A DNA stretch of 64,000 nucleotides, taken from assembly GCF_004208525.1 (NCBI RefSeq), contig NZ_SGIT01000002.1, positions 1,240,001-1,304,000 of the forward strand. Reading direction: 5' to 3'. This document shows, in pieces, positions 1-8,791 of the stretch; position 1 is the stretch's first letter, and the number at the start of each line of letters is the position of its first letter. Under the pieces are notes generated by a model. That model saw nothing but the letters and a program-made list of their open reading frames with translations. It was not told the origin of the DNA and did not search any database. Made by a program: the position numbers and the translations under genes. This DNA is from Sphingobacterium corticibacterium. Lineage in GTDB: Bacteria; Bacteroidota; Bacteroidia; Sphingobacteriales; Sphingobacteriaceae.

Positions 1-392
1 GCCATTGACCCCGTTAGATCACGTTTTCGCACGGTACCATACCCCACCACGACAATCTCCTCCAGCTCTTCCTGGCTTTCCAGCAGGGTGATCTGATAAA
101 CAGATAAAGCATCTACAGGTTGCTCAATCAATGAATAGCCAATCGAGGTAACGTGCAGTACATCCCCCGTTTCTGCCTGTAGCGAAAATTGTCCGTCCGC
201 ATCGGTACGCGTTGCTGCATTTTTCCCCAAAACAGCTACCGAAGCCCCTGCAACCGGGTTGCCTGCACGATCTGATACGGTACCGGAGATGCTTCGCTGC
301 TGCGCATACGCATCGACATGCAATAGCACACTCCACATAGCCAGTAGGACATACATCACTGCAGTACGTCTGTGACACAAAAAGATTTTCAT
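1..392 (-). CDS. SusC-like TonB-dependent outer membrane receptor, N-terminal part (cut by window edge)
   Basis: The first 130 codons of an outer-membrane oligosaccharide importer; the rest lies beyond base 1. Reading from the ATG at 392 there is a hydrophobic signal peptide ending near YAQQ, then a carboxypeptidase-regulatory-like domain starting SISGTVSDRAGNPVAGASV, then the SusC signature EEIVVVGYGTVRKRDLTGSM, which includes the TonB box. This order is typical of SusC/RagA proteins. A DUF6377-type regulator gene lies directly upstream on the same strand, so this is probably the start of a polysaccharide utilization locus, with susD expected next outside the window. Substrate cannot be told. 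The family is clear; only the partial length limits the call. Confidence 0.93.
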   Translation of the reverse strand, partial: MKIFLCHRRTAVMYVLLAMWSVLLHVDAYAQQRSISGTVSDRAGNPVAGASVAVLGKNAATRTDADGQFSLQAETGDVLHVTSIGYSLIEQPVDALSVYQITLLESQEELEEIVVVGYGTVRKRDLTGSM

Positions 393-473
393 AAATAACG
401 CTTTACTTTAATGAATAACACAATTTATAATTGACCGCCAGCCTCTATCAGGTTTACTCTTGGAAGTCTTATA

Positions 474-481
474 CAAAGCTA
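474..481 (-). promoter_or_regulatory. Putative -7 box for the susC-like gene
   Basis: On the minus strand this reads TAGCTTTG, matching the Bacteroidota -7 consensus TAnnTTTG. It lies about 80 bases before the susC-like ATG, inside the 210-base gap between that gene and the DUF6377 regulator. A TTG is present upstream at 510-512, but its spacing of 28 bases is longer than usual, so the -33 part is doubtful. Confidence 0.4.
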
Positions 482-602
482 GGAGAGAATTAGGTCTAAA
501 AAAGGGCGTCAAGATAAAATATAGACCTAAAAATAAACCAACTTTCTGACAAACAGATAATTATACAAAAAACAGGATGTGAAAAATATAGAAAGTATAA
601 TG

Positions 603-2279
603 CTAAATCTTGCTAATTCTTCCTATTTTCATGACCATATCGTCAAATTTTTCTCTAGGGACACGTGCTTTATTTCTTATCCGCGTGCGATAACTATAAA
701 TCGTGTTGGTGGAATAATGGAGAAATCCTGCAATTTTTGAACTATCTGTAATACCCAGTCGGATTAAAGCAAATATGCGGAGTTCTGTATTTAAAAGTTC
801 ATTGTTTTTCAGCACAAAGCGTTCCTCTTCCATCAATAGCACATTAAAGTCTTCGACAAAATTCGGATAGATATGAAGAAAAATATGGTCAAACGTAGAA
901 AACAGCTCTTTTACTTCCCGTTCAATCATATCTCTTGATTTTAAACGCTTCAGGAGCTCATCCATTTTACCGCCCATGACCATCTTTTTCAGCACGGTCT
1001 GAAAGTGCTCCAGTTTATCGATATACGTCGAACATAGATCCAAGAATTGACCGATATAGGCTTCTTTAATGTGGTTAGCCTCTGCTAAGTCTTTATTAAT
1101 AGAGGATACTTCGAGATTCGTCTTATGCAGGGCATCGTTGGTTGTATTCAACCGGGCATTCAGTTCCTGCAAACGTTGATTCGCCTCAAACAGCTCTTCC
1201 CGTACCCTATTTATCCTTTTCATCTGTCGGTAAACATAAATAATCGCTAAAGCCAGAAAAATAGAAAGTACTGACACCAACAACAAAAAGCCGGTCAACA
1301 TATCCTTTTTCTGCGCTTCATTTTCTTGATATGCAGAATCGATGATGGGAAAAATCTGCGAGGCTTCATAGGCCCGGAAACGAGCATTGCAAAAGATAGC
1401 ATCCTCCATGGAGGATTGTATACATTTATAGGCTTCTTCAATATGTTCCGTTTCGTAGAGTAAAGAAGCCAACGCTTGCATGGCGGCATTTTCCTTAATG
1501 GCGTTCTTGATATCGTATATAGCAGACTGTATCAAATACCGACGCTGTAGGGGAATATTCCCTTCCTGCCTAAAGACCGTTGCCAGCGCATAACAAAGGA
1601 TAGCGCGCTCGTGGTTCTCTTCGTCGGATTGACTCAAAAGTCGCATTAATATCGTTTTGGCTTTCTCCAACTGCTGATGATCCAGTAGTTTCTCCGCATA
1701 AACAATCTGGTATTGTGTACTTTCAGGATCTAATTCATGGAGCAACGAATCACGATAAAGATCACTCTGAGCTTCGTATTTATCATCGTAGTGATTGGCA
1801 GAAGAATAAAACTTATATAATCTCTTACGTGCATCATAGTATTTCACACGTAAGGGCGAGGGAAGTCGCTCACTCGATATATCTTGTAAAATATTATAAG
1901 AGTCGATATACATACCGGCCGTGAAATGTAAGGCTGCCAGATCAAGATTGCTCTCTGTTATCCATTCGGCATGGCCGTACCGCCGGGCGAGTTGCAAACT
2001 ATATTCTGCGTATACAATGGCCGAATCCAATTTGTAGGGTGTATATTCCTGATAAAGCTGTTTGGCAATCAAATATCGGGTGCTATCGTGGTCGGCAAGT
2101 TGGCTGAATGCTTGTACCAGACCTCGGATTTTCATCTCTTTCACTTCCATAAATTCCTGCTTTCTATCAATCAACCGGATCAAGTCGATTAAGGTAGCAT
2201 CATCTTTCCTTACCTCCTGACACAAGGCTATAGATGATGGTATCGTAATCAGAAAAAGAAGTAACAGTCGTCTATACAT
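603..2279 (-). CDS. DUF6377-type membrane-bound transcriptional regulator
   Basis: A 558-residue protein with a signal peptide, a long TPR-like helical region (about 30-320), one membrane segment (about 325-350, LLLVSVLSIFLALAIIYVY), a coiled coil (about 355-410), and a C-terminal domain with EAYIGQFLDLCSTYI and a LuxR-like helix-turn-helix near the end (SSKIAGFLHYSTNTIYSYR). This layout matches the DUF6377 family of Bacteroidota, single-protein regulators that sense outside the cytoplasm and bind DNA inside. It sits just upstream of a susC-like gene on the same strand, as such regulators do in polysaccharide utilization loci. Only 21 bases separate it from the DUF808 gene, so it may also be read from further upstream. 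The ligand is unknown. Confidence 0.82.
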   Translation of the reverse strand: MYRRLLLLFLITIPSSIALCQEVRKDDATLIDLIRLIDRKQEFMEVKEMKIRGLVQAFSQLADHDSTRYLIAKQLYQEYTPYKLDSAIVYAEYSLQLARRYGHAEWITESNLDLAALHFTAGMYIDSYNILQDISSERLPSPLRVKYYDARKRLYKFYSSANHYDDKYEAQSDLYRDSLLHELDPESTQYQIVYAEKLLDHQQLEKAKTILMRLLSQSDEENHERAILCYALATVFRQEGNIPLQRRYLIQSAIYDIKNAIKENAAMQALASLLYETEHIEEAYKCIQSSMEDAIFCNARFRAYEASQIFPIIDSAYQENEAQKKDMLTGFLLLVSVLSIFLALAIIYVYRQMKRINRVREELFEANQRLQELNARLNTTNDALHKTNLEVSSINKDLAEANHIKEAYIGQFLDLCSTYIDKLEHFQTVLKKMVMGGKMDELLKRLKSRDMIEREVKELFSTFDHIFLHIYPNFVEDFNVLLMEEERFVLKNNELLNTELRIFALIRLGITDSSKIAGFLHYSTNTIYSYRTRIRNKARVPREKFDDMVMKIGRISKI

Positions 2280-2300
2280 AGAATAGCCAATATAGGATAG

Positions 2301-3164
2301 TTACAGGAATAGGTGATATATCTTCTTAACCCCAGTAAAAATTGCGACTACTAATACTCCTGCAATTAATCCGACTACAAATTCCTTAATAATAGCAGGC
2401 AACGATGGAAAAAGATGGTGGATATAGTCAATATTATGTACAAAGATACCACCTGAGACTAATATCAGTGCCACCGTACCGATAACCGATAACGATTTGA
2501 TCACGATAGGCAATGATTTCACGAGCAGACGTCCTAAAACCGACAAAAATCCTTTCTCGTTACTATATTTAATTAGACGATAACCGGTATCATCCATACG
2601 GACAATAAGCGCTACAATACCATACACCCCTACCGTTGCCAAAAGAGCAACAACGGAAACCGTTAGAATCTGTATGGTAAGGCTTCGATCCAGCACCGTC
2701 CCCAGTGCAATAATGACAATCTCAACGGAAAGGATAAAATCGGTTGTTATCGCCGATCTAATTTTCGCTTTCTCGACTTCACTGCTTTCTTCTTCTTTTT
2801 TCTCCACAATGGGCGTATCACCCTTCGGGCGATGAAAGAAATATTCGATAATTTTTTCCGCTCCTTCATAGGCAAGATAAAAACCACCCAAAATTAAAGC
2901 AATCTTTATAGCAATCGGAAAAAAAGTGTTTAACAATAATGCAATTGGAACAATAATAAGTTTATTGATAAATGAACCCTTTGTTATAGCCCATAGAACA
3001 GGTATTTCCCGAGAGGATAAAAAACCTGTTGCCTTTTCGGCATTAACCGCTAAATCGTCACCCAAAATACCTGCGGTTTTGCGAGTAGCAACTTTAGCCG
3101 TCACGGCTACATCGTCCATTAATGCTGCGATATCGTCCAAAATCGCAAAAATACCTGATGCCAT
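2301..3164 (-). CDS. DUF808 family inner membrane protein (YedI-like)
   Basis: A 287-residue polytopic membrane protein. The N-terminus MASGIFAILDDIAALMDD, followed by a segment with ATRKTAGILGDDLAVNA, is characteristic of the DUF808/YedI family. Several hydrophobic segments follow (about 65-100, 145-165, 170-190, 215-245, 260-280), with a charged cytoplasmic-looking loop rich in Glu and Lys around residue 120. Length is usual for the family. No biochemical function is established for it. It lies 48 bases downstream of radA and 21 bases upstream of the DUF6377 gene, all on the minus strand; the grouping looks positional rather than functional. Confidence 0.85.
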   Translation of the reverse strand: MASGIFAILDDIAALMDDVAVTAKVATRKTAGILGDDLAVNAEKATGFLSSREIPVLWAITKGSFINKLIIVPIALLLNTFFPIAIKIALILGGFYLAYEGAEKIIEYFFHRPKGDTPIVEKKEEESSEVEKAKIRSAITTDFILSVEIVIIALGTVLDRSLTIQILTVSVVALLATVGVYGIVALIVRMDDTGYRLIKYSNEKGFLSVLGRLLVKSLPIVIKSLSVIGTVALILVSGGIFVHNIDYIHHLFPSLPAIIKEFVVGLIAGVLVVAIFTGVKKIYHLFL

Positions 3165-3212
3165 ATGTAATTTTTAATCTAGATAAAAATAGAAATAAAT
3201 CTTTACATGTCC

Positions 3213-4598
3213 CTATCCAAACAACGCGCTGAACAAATCCTCTAACCTAGCCAGTGGACGAATAGCAATGTCGTATTTTTTAGCATCCAGCCCCTTCGTA
3301 TTATATTTCGAGATAAAAATTCCTTCGAATCCCAATTTTTCTGCTTCCATAATGCGCTGTTCGATACGGTTTACAGCACGGATTTCACCAGATAATCCTA
3401 CTTCTCCCGCAAATGTTACCTGCGATGGCAATGGAATGTCTTGTTGAGAGGATATTAACGCCGCAATAACAGCTAGGTCAATAGCAGGATCTTCAACGCG
3501 TAATCCACCGGCAATATTCAAGAAGACATCCTGCGCGCTAAGCCGGAAACCAAAGCGTTTTTCCAAAACGGCAAGCAGCATGCTTAACCGTTTTGTATCA
3601 AATCCCGTTGAGGTTCGCTGTGGGGTACCAAAAGCAGAGTTACTCACCAAAGCCTGCACTTCAATCATGAGCGGACGCATACCCTCCAACATGGCAGCAA
3701 TAGCGACTCCACTGACAGGTTCGTCACGCTGGGAGATCATAATCTCCGAAGGATTGGAAACTTCCCGAAGTCCTGATCCCTGCATTTCATATATCCCTAA
3801 CTCGGAGGATGAACCAAAGCGATTCTTTACGGCTCGCAGGATACGATACACATGATTCCGATCCCCTTCAAATTGTAATACCGTATCGACCATGTGCTCC
3901 AATACTTTTGGACCTGCAATAGAACCCTCCTTAGTAATATGCCCTACAATAAATACAGGTGTACTGGTCTCTTTAGCAAAACGCAAGAGTTCAGCTGTAC
4001 ATTCCCGCACCTGAGATACCGAGCCCGGAGCTGACTCTATCTGGGAAGAGTGCAGCGTCTGAATCGAGTCGATAACCACCATATCGGGTTGCACCGTTTC
4101 TATCTGCTTAAAAATCTGCTGTGTGGATGTCTCGGTCAGGATATAGCAATTTGCAGTTGCGCTCTGCGCAAGTCGTTCTGCCCGCATTTTAATCTGCTGT
4201 TCGCTCTCCTCACCCGAGATATAAAGTGTTTTGACTTTGGGTATGCCCAGCGCCAATTGCAGCATCAGCGTTGATTTACCAATTCCAGGCTCACCACCGA
4301 TCAGGACAAGAGATCCCGGTACAATACCTCCTCCTAACACCCGATTAAATTCCTTATCAGGTGTTGTCAGACGTTGTTCATCCTGATAAACAATTTCGTT
4401 GATGATCGCCGCTTTGTTTGTTCGTCGTGAGGATGTCGGCGTCGTGGTACTTCGCCACTCGGGCACCTTAGAACCTGTCTTTTCTACCACTTCTTCGACA
4501 AAAGTGTTCCATTGCTTGCAAGAAGGACATTGCCCCAACCACTTGGGAGATTCATAGCCGCATTGCTGACAGAAATATGTTGTTTTTGCTTTCGCCAT
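3213..4598 (-). CDS. radA: DNA repair protein RadA
   Basis: A 461-residue RecA-like ATPase that promotes branch migration in recombinational repair. An N-terminal zinc finger has cysteines at 10, 13, 24 and 27. The Walker A motif GGEPGIGKST lies at 101-110, the RadA-specific KNRFGSSSELG motif follows the RecA core, and a Lon-protease-like C-terminal domain (about 290-460, without need for peptidase activity) completes the usual architecture. Length is normal for the family. It starts 26 bases after the stop of the serine hydrolase gene, so the two are probably co-transcribed, although the functions are unrelated. Confidence 0.97.
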   Translation of the reverse strand: MAKAKTTYFCQQCGYESPKWLGQCPSCKQWNTFVEEVVEKTGSKVPEWRSTTTPTSSRRTNKAAIINEIVYQDEQRLTTPDKEFNRVLGGGIVPGSLVLIGGEPGIGKSTLMLQLALGIPKVKTLYISGEESEQQIKMRAERLAQSATANCYILTETSTQQIFKQIETVQPDMVVIDSIQTLHSSQIESAPGSVSQVRECTAELLRFAKETSTPVFIVGHITKEGSIAGPKVLEHMVDTVLQFEGDRNHVYRILRAVKNRFGSSSELGIYEMQGSGLREVSNPSEIMISQRDEPVSGVAIAAMLEGMRPLMIEVQALVSNSAFGTPQRTSTGFDTKRLSMLLAVLEKRFGFRLSAQDVFLNIAGGLRVEDPAIDLAVIAALISSQQDIPLPSQVTFAGEVGLSGEIRAVNRIEQRIMEAEKLGFEGIFISKYNTKGLDAKKYDIAIRPLARLEDLFSALFG

Positions 4599-4624
4599 TA
4601 AGCGAAGTTAAGTATTATTTTGCA

Positions 4625-6349
4625 TTACAAACTTTCGTAAATAGCATCTTGTATTCGACTACGTATATTTAAATCCAACAACTTTGTGGATACTTGCGGA
4701 TGAACCCGATTGGACAAGAAAATGTAAATAAGTTGATTTTGGGGATCGATCCATATACACGTGCCGGTATAACCTGTATGCCCAAACACGGATTCATTTG
4801 CCAGTCGAGAAGGATATTCTTTTTTCTTATCCGGGTCAGCTCGATCAAAACCTAGCCCACGCCGGCTGGTCAACGATTGTCTGGATGTAAATAAATCGAC
4901 TGTCTCCGGCCTGAAATACCGGATACCTCCGTACTCACCTCTATTTAACAGTAATTGACCGTAAATAGCCAGATCATTTGCTGTAGCAAAAAGCCCCGCA
5001 TGACCCGCTATGCCCCCGGCCATCGCCGCTCCTTCATCATGCACATAACCTTGTAATAACTCTTTTCGGAAAACCGTATCGTTCTGTGTTGGTACAATTT
5101 GTTTTTTTGCAAAGCGCTGACGCGGATTATAGCCCGCTGTTTTCATACCAATGGGCTGATACAGCAGTTCCTGTACATATTCTTCCATTGGCTTGGACGT
5201 CATGCGTTCCGCAATTTCTTTCATGACGTACATACTAATATCGCTATATACATAATTGCCGATAGGTTTTACGGGTGACATCAGCATTTGAGGCCACATT
5301 ACATCCCTATAATAGTTGTTCCGGAGATAGGCTTTGTCTGCCACGCGCACTTGATGAGCTGTATCTGGTTTATACACCAAATCACCTGGTTTCAGGTTTC
5401 GATAAAAAGGGATAAAAGGGGTAAACCCTGCTTCATGTAACAATACGCTACGAAGTGTGATATCCTTTTTATTCGTCTCTTGTGCCTGCCCTAAATAACA
5501 CCCCATACTGCTATCCAAATGAATAATATCCCTTTCTTGCAAATGCATGATTACAGGAGTTGTACCTGCAATCTTACTGACGGATGCGAGATCGAATATA
5601 TCGGAGGTCGTCGTTTTTGCATTAGTACCATAAGTATGCGTGCCATACGCTTTATCAAAAATAACCTGTCCATCTTTCACGGCCATAACAACCATACCTG
5701 GAGCCGCGTGTTCCCGAATAGCTTCCGCAGCAATGACATCAATCTTTTTTGTCATGCCCTCCATATCCAATCCGCAGGAATTTTCCGTCGCATACTGCAA
5801 GCGAGTCTGTTCCGTTTTATTTTGTCCCTGTGTGATAGCTAGCCCCCCAAAAATCGACATGGCAGCATACTGCTGAGCTTCCTTATTAAATTCGGGATAA
5901 ATCAATTCCGAAAATCGACCTTGTAAACGCGCCGGCGACCAACTGGAAGTTGTAGCCTTATTTTCAAATCGTACGACAATAACTTGTTTATTATGTACTA
6001 TTGATTGTTGAACCATCAACAACAAATCGTTTCGGAGATCTTCCTTTGTGCCAACAATAATAATAGTATTGTGATATTTTGTATGCTCTTCATAACCGTT
6101 AAAATTAAAACTTTCCACATCAGCATAACGCTTTATCATATTTACAAAATGAGCGTATTTATTAGGAAAAGGCGTAATTACCGCCATGCGGTGCCTGTCC
6201 AAACGCTTTAAAGGCACCAATCCGCCAGCATTTTGGACCATAGTAGTTTTATTGACCACAGTTTGTTTGTATTGCGCAAAGCTGTTGGTGGTATATAATA
6301 GTAGTAATAAACAAAAATAAGTTATCGTACTTTTCATTCTATTCATCAT
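4625..6349 (-). CDS. Serine hydrolase (beta-lactamase fold) with an N-terminal GH3 C-domain-like remnant
   Basis: A 574-residue exported protein: signal peptide to about residue 25 (ending NSFAQ), a domain of about 170 residues resembling the C-terminal domain of family 3 glycosidases (starting near MVQNAGGLVPLKRLDRHRMA), then a class C beta-lactamase/esterase domain. The latter has SVSK (SxxK nucleophile, about 257), YSD (about 368) and HTGYTG (about 521). In many Bacteroidota a longer protein of about 1000 residues joins a full GH3 NagZ-like domain to this hydrolase. Here the GH3 catalytic barrel is absent and the signal peptide runs straight into the GH3 C-domain-like part. It probably acts on cell-wall fragments in the periplasm; the substrate is unproven. 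Confidence 0.82.
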   Translation of the reverse strand: MMNRMKSTITYFCLLLLLYTTNSFAQYKQTVVNKTTMVQNAGGLVPLKRLDRHRMAVITPFPNKYAHFVNMIKRYADVESFNFNGYEEHTKYHNTIIIVGTKEDLRNDLLLMVQQSIVHNKQVIVVRFENKATTSSWSPARLQGRFSELIYPEFNKEAQQYAAMSIFGGLAITQGQNKTEQTRLQYATENSCGLDMEGMTKKIDVIAAEAIREHAAPGMVVMAVKDGQVIFDKAYGTHTYGTNAKTTTSDIFDLASVSKIAGTTPVIMHLQERDIIHLDSSMGCYLGQAQETNKKDITLRSVLLHEAGFTPFIPFYRNLKPGDLVYKPDTAHQVRVADKAYLRNNYYRDVMWPQMLMSPVKPIGNYVYSDISMYVMKEIAERMTSKPMEEYVQELLYQPIGMKTAGYNPRQRFAKKQIVPTQNDTVFRKELLQGYVHDEGAAMAGGIAGHAGLFATANDLAIYGQLLLNRGEYGGIRYFRPETVDLFTSRQSLTSRRGLGFDRADPDKKKEYPSRLANESVFGHTGYTGTCIWIDPQNQLIYIFLSNRVHPQVSTKLLDLNIRSRIQDAIYESL

Positions 6350-6380
6350 TTTAAATTGTAAATGTATTAAAATATCCGTA

Positions 6381-6428
6381 GCGACGATTTTTTTGGTTCT
6401 TTTTTAAAGTAAAAAAGAACATAAAAAT
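6381..6428 (+). repeat. Hairpin repeat element, copy A
   Basis: Begins with GCGACG, then a T-rich stretch, then a perfect 10-bp inverted repeat (GTTCTTTTTT at 6396-6405, AAAAAAGAAC at 6411-6420) around a 5-base loop, then ATAAAAAT. Copies B (27991-28035) and C (27698-27747) share the same parts and the same 5-base loop. It lies between the divergent serine hydrolase and xseA genes and runs directly into the xseA -7 box. Confidence 0.6.
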
Positions 6429-6430
6429 TC

Positions 6431-6438
6431 TATATTTG
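6431..6438 (+). promoter_or_regulatory. Putative -7 box for xseA, suggesting a leaderless transcript
   Basis: TATATTTG matches TAnnTTTG exactly. Only four bases separate it from the xseA ATG at 6443, so transcription would start at or next to the start codon. No clear -33 TTG sits at normal spacing; that place is taken by the hairpin of repeat copy A. Confidence 0.45.
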
Positions 6439-6442
6439 ATTT

Positions 6443-7699
6443 ATGCCCGAAGTTATAGACAATAAGACTATTTTTTCTCTTTTGGAAGTATCCCGCAGTA
6501 TTCAGAAAACTATTGCGGAACGATACAGAAGTCTATATTGGATTAAAGCGGAGATGAACAAACTTAACCATTATACCCACTCGGGACATTGTTATCCAGA
6601 ACTGGTCGAGAAAAAAGAGGGGAAGGTGGTAGCAGAGATGCGCTCGATACTGTGGAAAACCGACTACCAACGAATTAATGAGCAGTTCCGCAAGCTGTTA
6701 AATGAGCCCTTGAGAGACGGCATTACCATTTTATTCCAAGCAGGTATTTCTTACGACCCGTTGTATGGCTTTAGCCTTAAAATCGTCGATATAGATCCCA
6801 CGTTTGTGTTGGGTGAGTTGGAAAGGGAGAAACGAGAAAGTATACAAAAGCTTCAGGCAGAAGGTATATTCCGGGCTAATAAAACCTTGCCTTTTCCCCT
6901 CCTGCCCAAGCGTCTCGCAATCGTCTCTGTGGAAACGAGTAAAGGGCTATCCGATTTTTTTAAAATTATTCAACGGAATCCCTGGAAATATAAATTCGAG
7001 TATACCTTGTTTCCCGCACTATTGCAAGGAGACAAATCTATTCCCTCTATTATTCGACAATTAGCCAATATTGCCGAGAAAACCGATGAGTTTGACGCGG
7101 TGGCGATCATTCGTGGCGGTGGCGGAGAGGTGGGGCTTTCCTCTTACAATAACTATCAATTGGCTAAAGCGATTGCAATTTTTCCGATACCTGTTATCAC
7201 AGGCATCGGACATTCCACCAATGAAACTGTCAGCGAGATGGTTGCATACCAGAATGCGATTACCCCTAGTGAGCTGGCCGACTTCTTAATACAGAAATTT
7301 CATCAATTTGCTATTCCGGTGGATGAAGCTCAAAATCGTATCATACAAGCCTCAAAAAGTTTATTTGAAAAAGAAGACCGCCTATTAGCTCAATATAGCC
7401 AGTCCATATCGTGGAATAGCAAAGCTATATTAGCTACTGAAGACCATAAACTAACAACATTAACCAATCACTTACAACTCTTCTGTAGGCAATTGTTGAA
7501 AGACCGAAAAGCAGATCTTAACAGTATACAAAGATTACTACAATTGGCAGATCCAAAGCAGTTGCTTAAAAAAGGATTTAGCATTACTAAAATTAACGGT
7601 CATGCTGTTACGAAGGGGATTTCGGTAAAGGTGGGCGATGAAATCGAAACTATCCTGTATGACGGAACAGTGTATAGTAAAGTGATGAAAAAACTTTAA
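6443..7699 (+). CDS. xseA: Exodeoxyribonuclease VII large subunit
   Basis: A 418-residue catalytic subunit of the nuclease that degrades single-stranded DNA. It has the N-terminal OB-fold (about 20-120), the conserved core with RGGGGEVGLSSYNN and VITGIGHSTNETVSEMVA, a helical region (about 280-370), and the short C-terminal segment ending LYDGTVYSKV. The Asp-rich core motif of proteobacterial XseA (GIGHETD...) appears here with Ser, Asn and Glu at some positions, which looks like a lineage variant rather than damage. The small-subunit gene follows after 15 bases, confirming the pair. Confidence 0.95.
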   Translation: MPEVIDNKTIFSLLEVSRSIQKTIAERYRSLYWIKAEMNKLNHYTHSGHCYPELVEKKEGKVVAEMRSILWKTDYQRINEQFRKLLNEPLRDGITILFQAGISYDPLYGFSLKIVDIDPTFVLGELEREKRESIQKLQAEGIFRANKTLPFPLLPKRLAIVSVETSKGLSDFFKIIQRNPWKYKFEYTLFPALLQGDKSIPSIIRQLANIAEKTDEFDAVAIIRGGGGEVGLSSYNNYQLAKAIAIFPIPVITGIGHSTNETVSEMVAYQNAITPSELADFLIQKFHQFAIPVDEAQNRIIQASKSLFEKEDRLLAQYSQSISWNSKAILATEDHKLTTLTNHLQLFCRQLLKDRKADLNSIQRLLQLADPKQLLKKGFSITKINGHAVTKGISVKVGDEIETILYDGTVYSKVMKKL

Positions 7700-7714
7700 A
7701 CAGATAAACCAACA

Positions 7715-7954
7715 ATGGAAAATACATACACCTATAACGATGCATTTGAAGAGCTTCAACGGATTGTATCGGAAATCGAATCTGGACAAACTGATGTCGA
7801 CGAGCTGACAGAAAAGATACGTCGAGCATCTCAACTCATCGCCATTTGCAAAGCCAAGCTCACCTCATCAGAAGAGGAAGTAGAAAAGCTGTTAGCAAAA
7901 CTGGTCGAATCCGCAGCCGATGACGAAGTCCTGAGTAGCGGAGAAGAGGAGTAA
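7715..7954 (+). CDS. xseB: Exodeoxyribonuclease VII small subunit
   Basis: A 79-residue, mainly helical protein of the XseB family, with the typical FEELQRIVSEIESGQTDVDE segment near the N-terminus and an acidic tail. It assembles on the helical region of XseA to form the active nuclease. The gene starts 15 bases after the xseA stop, a standard two-gene operon. Length and acidic C-terminus fit the family. A hairpin follows the stop codon at 7968-7999. Confidence 0.93.
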   Translation: MENTYTYNDAFEELQRIVSEIESGQTDVDELTEKIRRASQLIAICKAKLTSSEEEVEKLLAKLVESAADDEVLSSGEEE

Positions 7955-7967
7955 TTTGATCTAAAAC

Positions 7968-7999
7968 ATAGCTCCATACAACATGTTGCATGGAGCTAT
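7968..7999. terminator. Hairpin between convergent xseB and proB
   Basis: A perfect 10-bp inverted repeat (ATAGCTCCAT at 7968-7977, ATGGAGCTAT at 7990-7999) with a 12-base loop lies in the 64-base gap between the two stop codons. Minus-strand readout continues into GTTTTAG; the plus side is less T-rich. Probably a terminator serving both genes. Confidence 0.6.
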
Positions 8000-8018
8000 A
8001 CTCTTAATATCCACAGAA

Positions 8019-8789
8019 TTAAACCGTCACTTTCGTTCCAACATCTTTCCCTTCGACAATATCTAATATAACACGATCTCTTTTGCCATTGGCGATATAC
8101 GTAGGAATTCCTTTAGCTGCTGTATTCTTGGCAACTTTAAGCTTCGACTCCATGCCCCCACGACCGGAGGTTTCACCTTTATTTGTCTTTGCGACGTACT
8201 GCTCTACTTGTTGATCAACCTTAATTTCGCTGATCAACGTAGAACCTTCATCGGCAGGATGTCCCGTATAAAAACCATCGATATCGGTTAATATAATGAG
8301 CATATCGGCCTGGATTAACTCAGCTATTAAGCTCGCCAACTCATCATTGTCCGAAAACATGGAATGCGATACAGAAACAGCGTCGTCTTCATTGGCGACC
8401 GGAATGACACCTTCCGATATCAATCCCTCGTAGCAATTGATCATGTTTGTACGGTGCTCTCCCGGATTAAAATCCCGTTTGGTCGCCAAAACCTGTGCGC
8501 AGCGCATACCGTAATTCTGGAAAAGCGTATAATAATGCCTCATCAGGCGTGGCTGCCCTATAGCGGAATATACCTGTCTCCGTTGTGATTTATCTTCTAT
8601 CACACTATCGCCCAACAACTCCCGCCCAGCATTTACAGATCCTGACGAGACCAATACAGGCATGATACCGTCTTCGTACAATTGCGCTATTTGGTCAACT
8701 AGTTTATTTAAAGCCGATAGCATAATCCGATTATCCCGATTTGCCATTACGCTTGTACCAACTTTAATAACAATTCTTTTTTTATACAT
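8019..8789 (-). CDS. proB: Glutamate 5-kinase (no PUA domain)
   Basis: Phosphorylates the gamma-carboxylate of glutamate, the first step of proline synthesis. The 256-residue protein is an amino-acid kinase domain: RIVIKVGTSVM at the N-terminus, VLVSSGSVNAGRELLG, NEDDAVSV, the nucleotide-site segment ILTDIDGFYTGHP, and a GRGGMESKLKVAKNTAAKG segment. The protein stops after the kinase domain, so the C-terminal PUA domain of the E. coli enzyme (367 residues) is absent; short forms occur in other bacteria. It starts 2 bases after the proC stop, so proC and proB are one operon. proA is not in the window. Confidence 0.95.
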   Translation of the reverse strand: MYKKRIVIKVGTSVMANRDNRIMLSALNKLVDQIAQLYEDGIMPVLVSSGSVNAGRELLGDSVIEDKSQRRQVYSAIGQPRLMRHYYTLFQNYGMRCAQVLATKRDFNPGEHRTNMINCYEGLISEGVIPVANEDDAVSVSHSMFSDNDELASLIAELIQADMLIILTDIDGFYTGHPADEGSTLISEIKVDQQVEQYVAKTNKGETSGRGGMESKLKVAKNTAAKGIPTYIANGKRDRVILDIVEGKDVGTKVTV

Positions 8790-8791
8790 GT

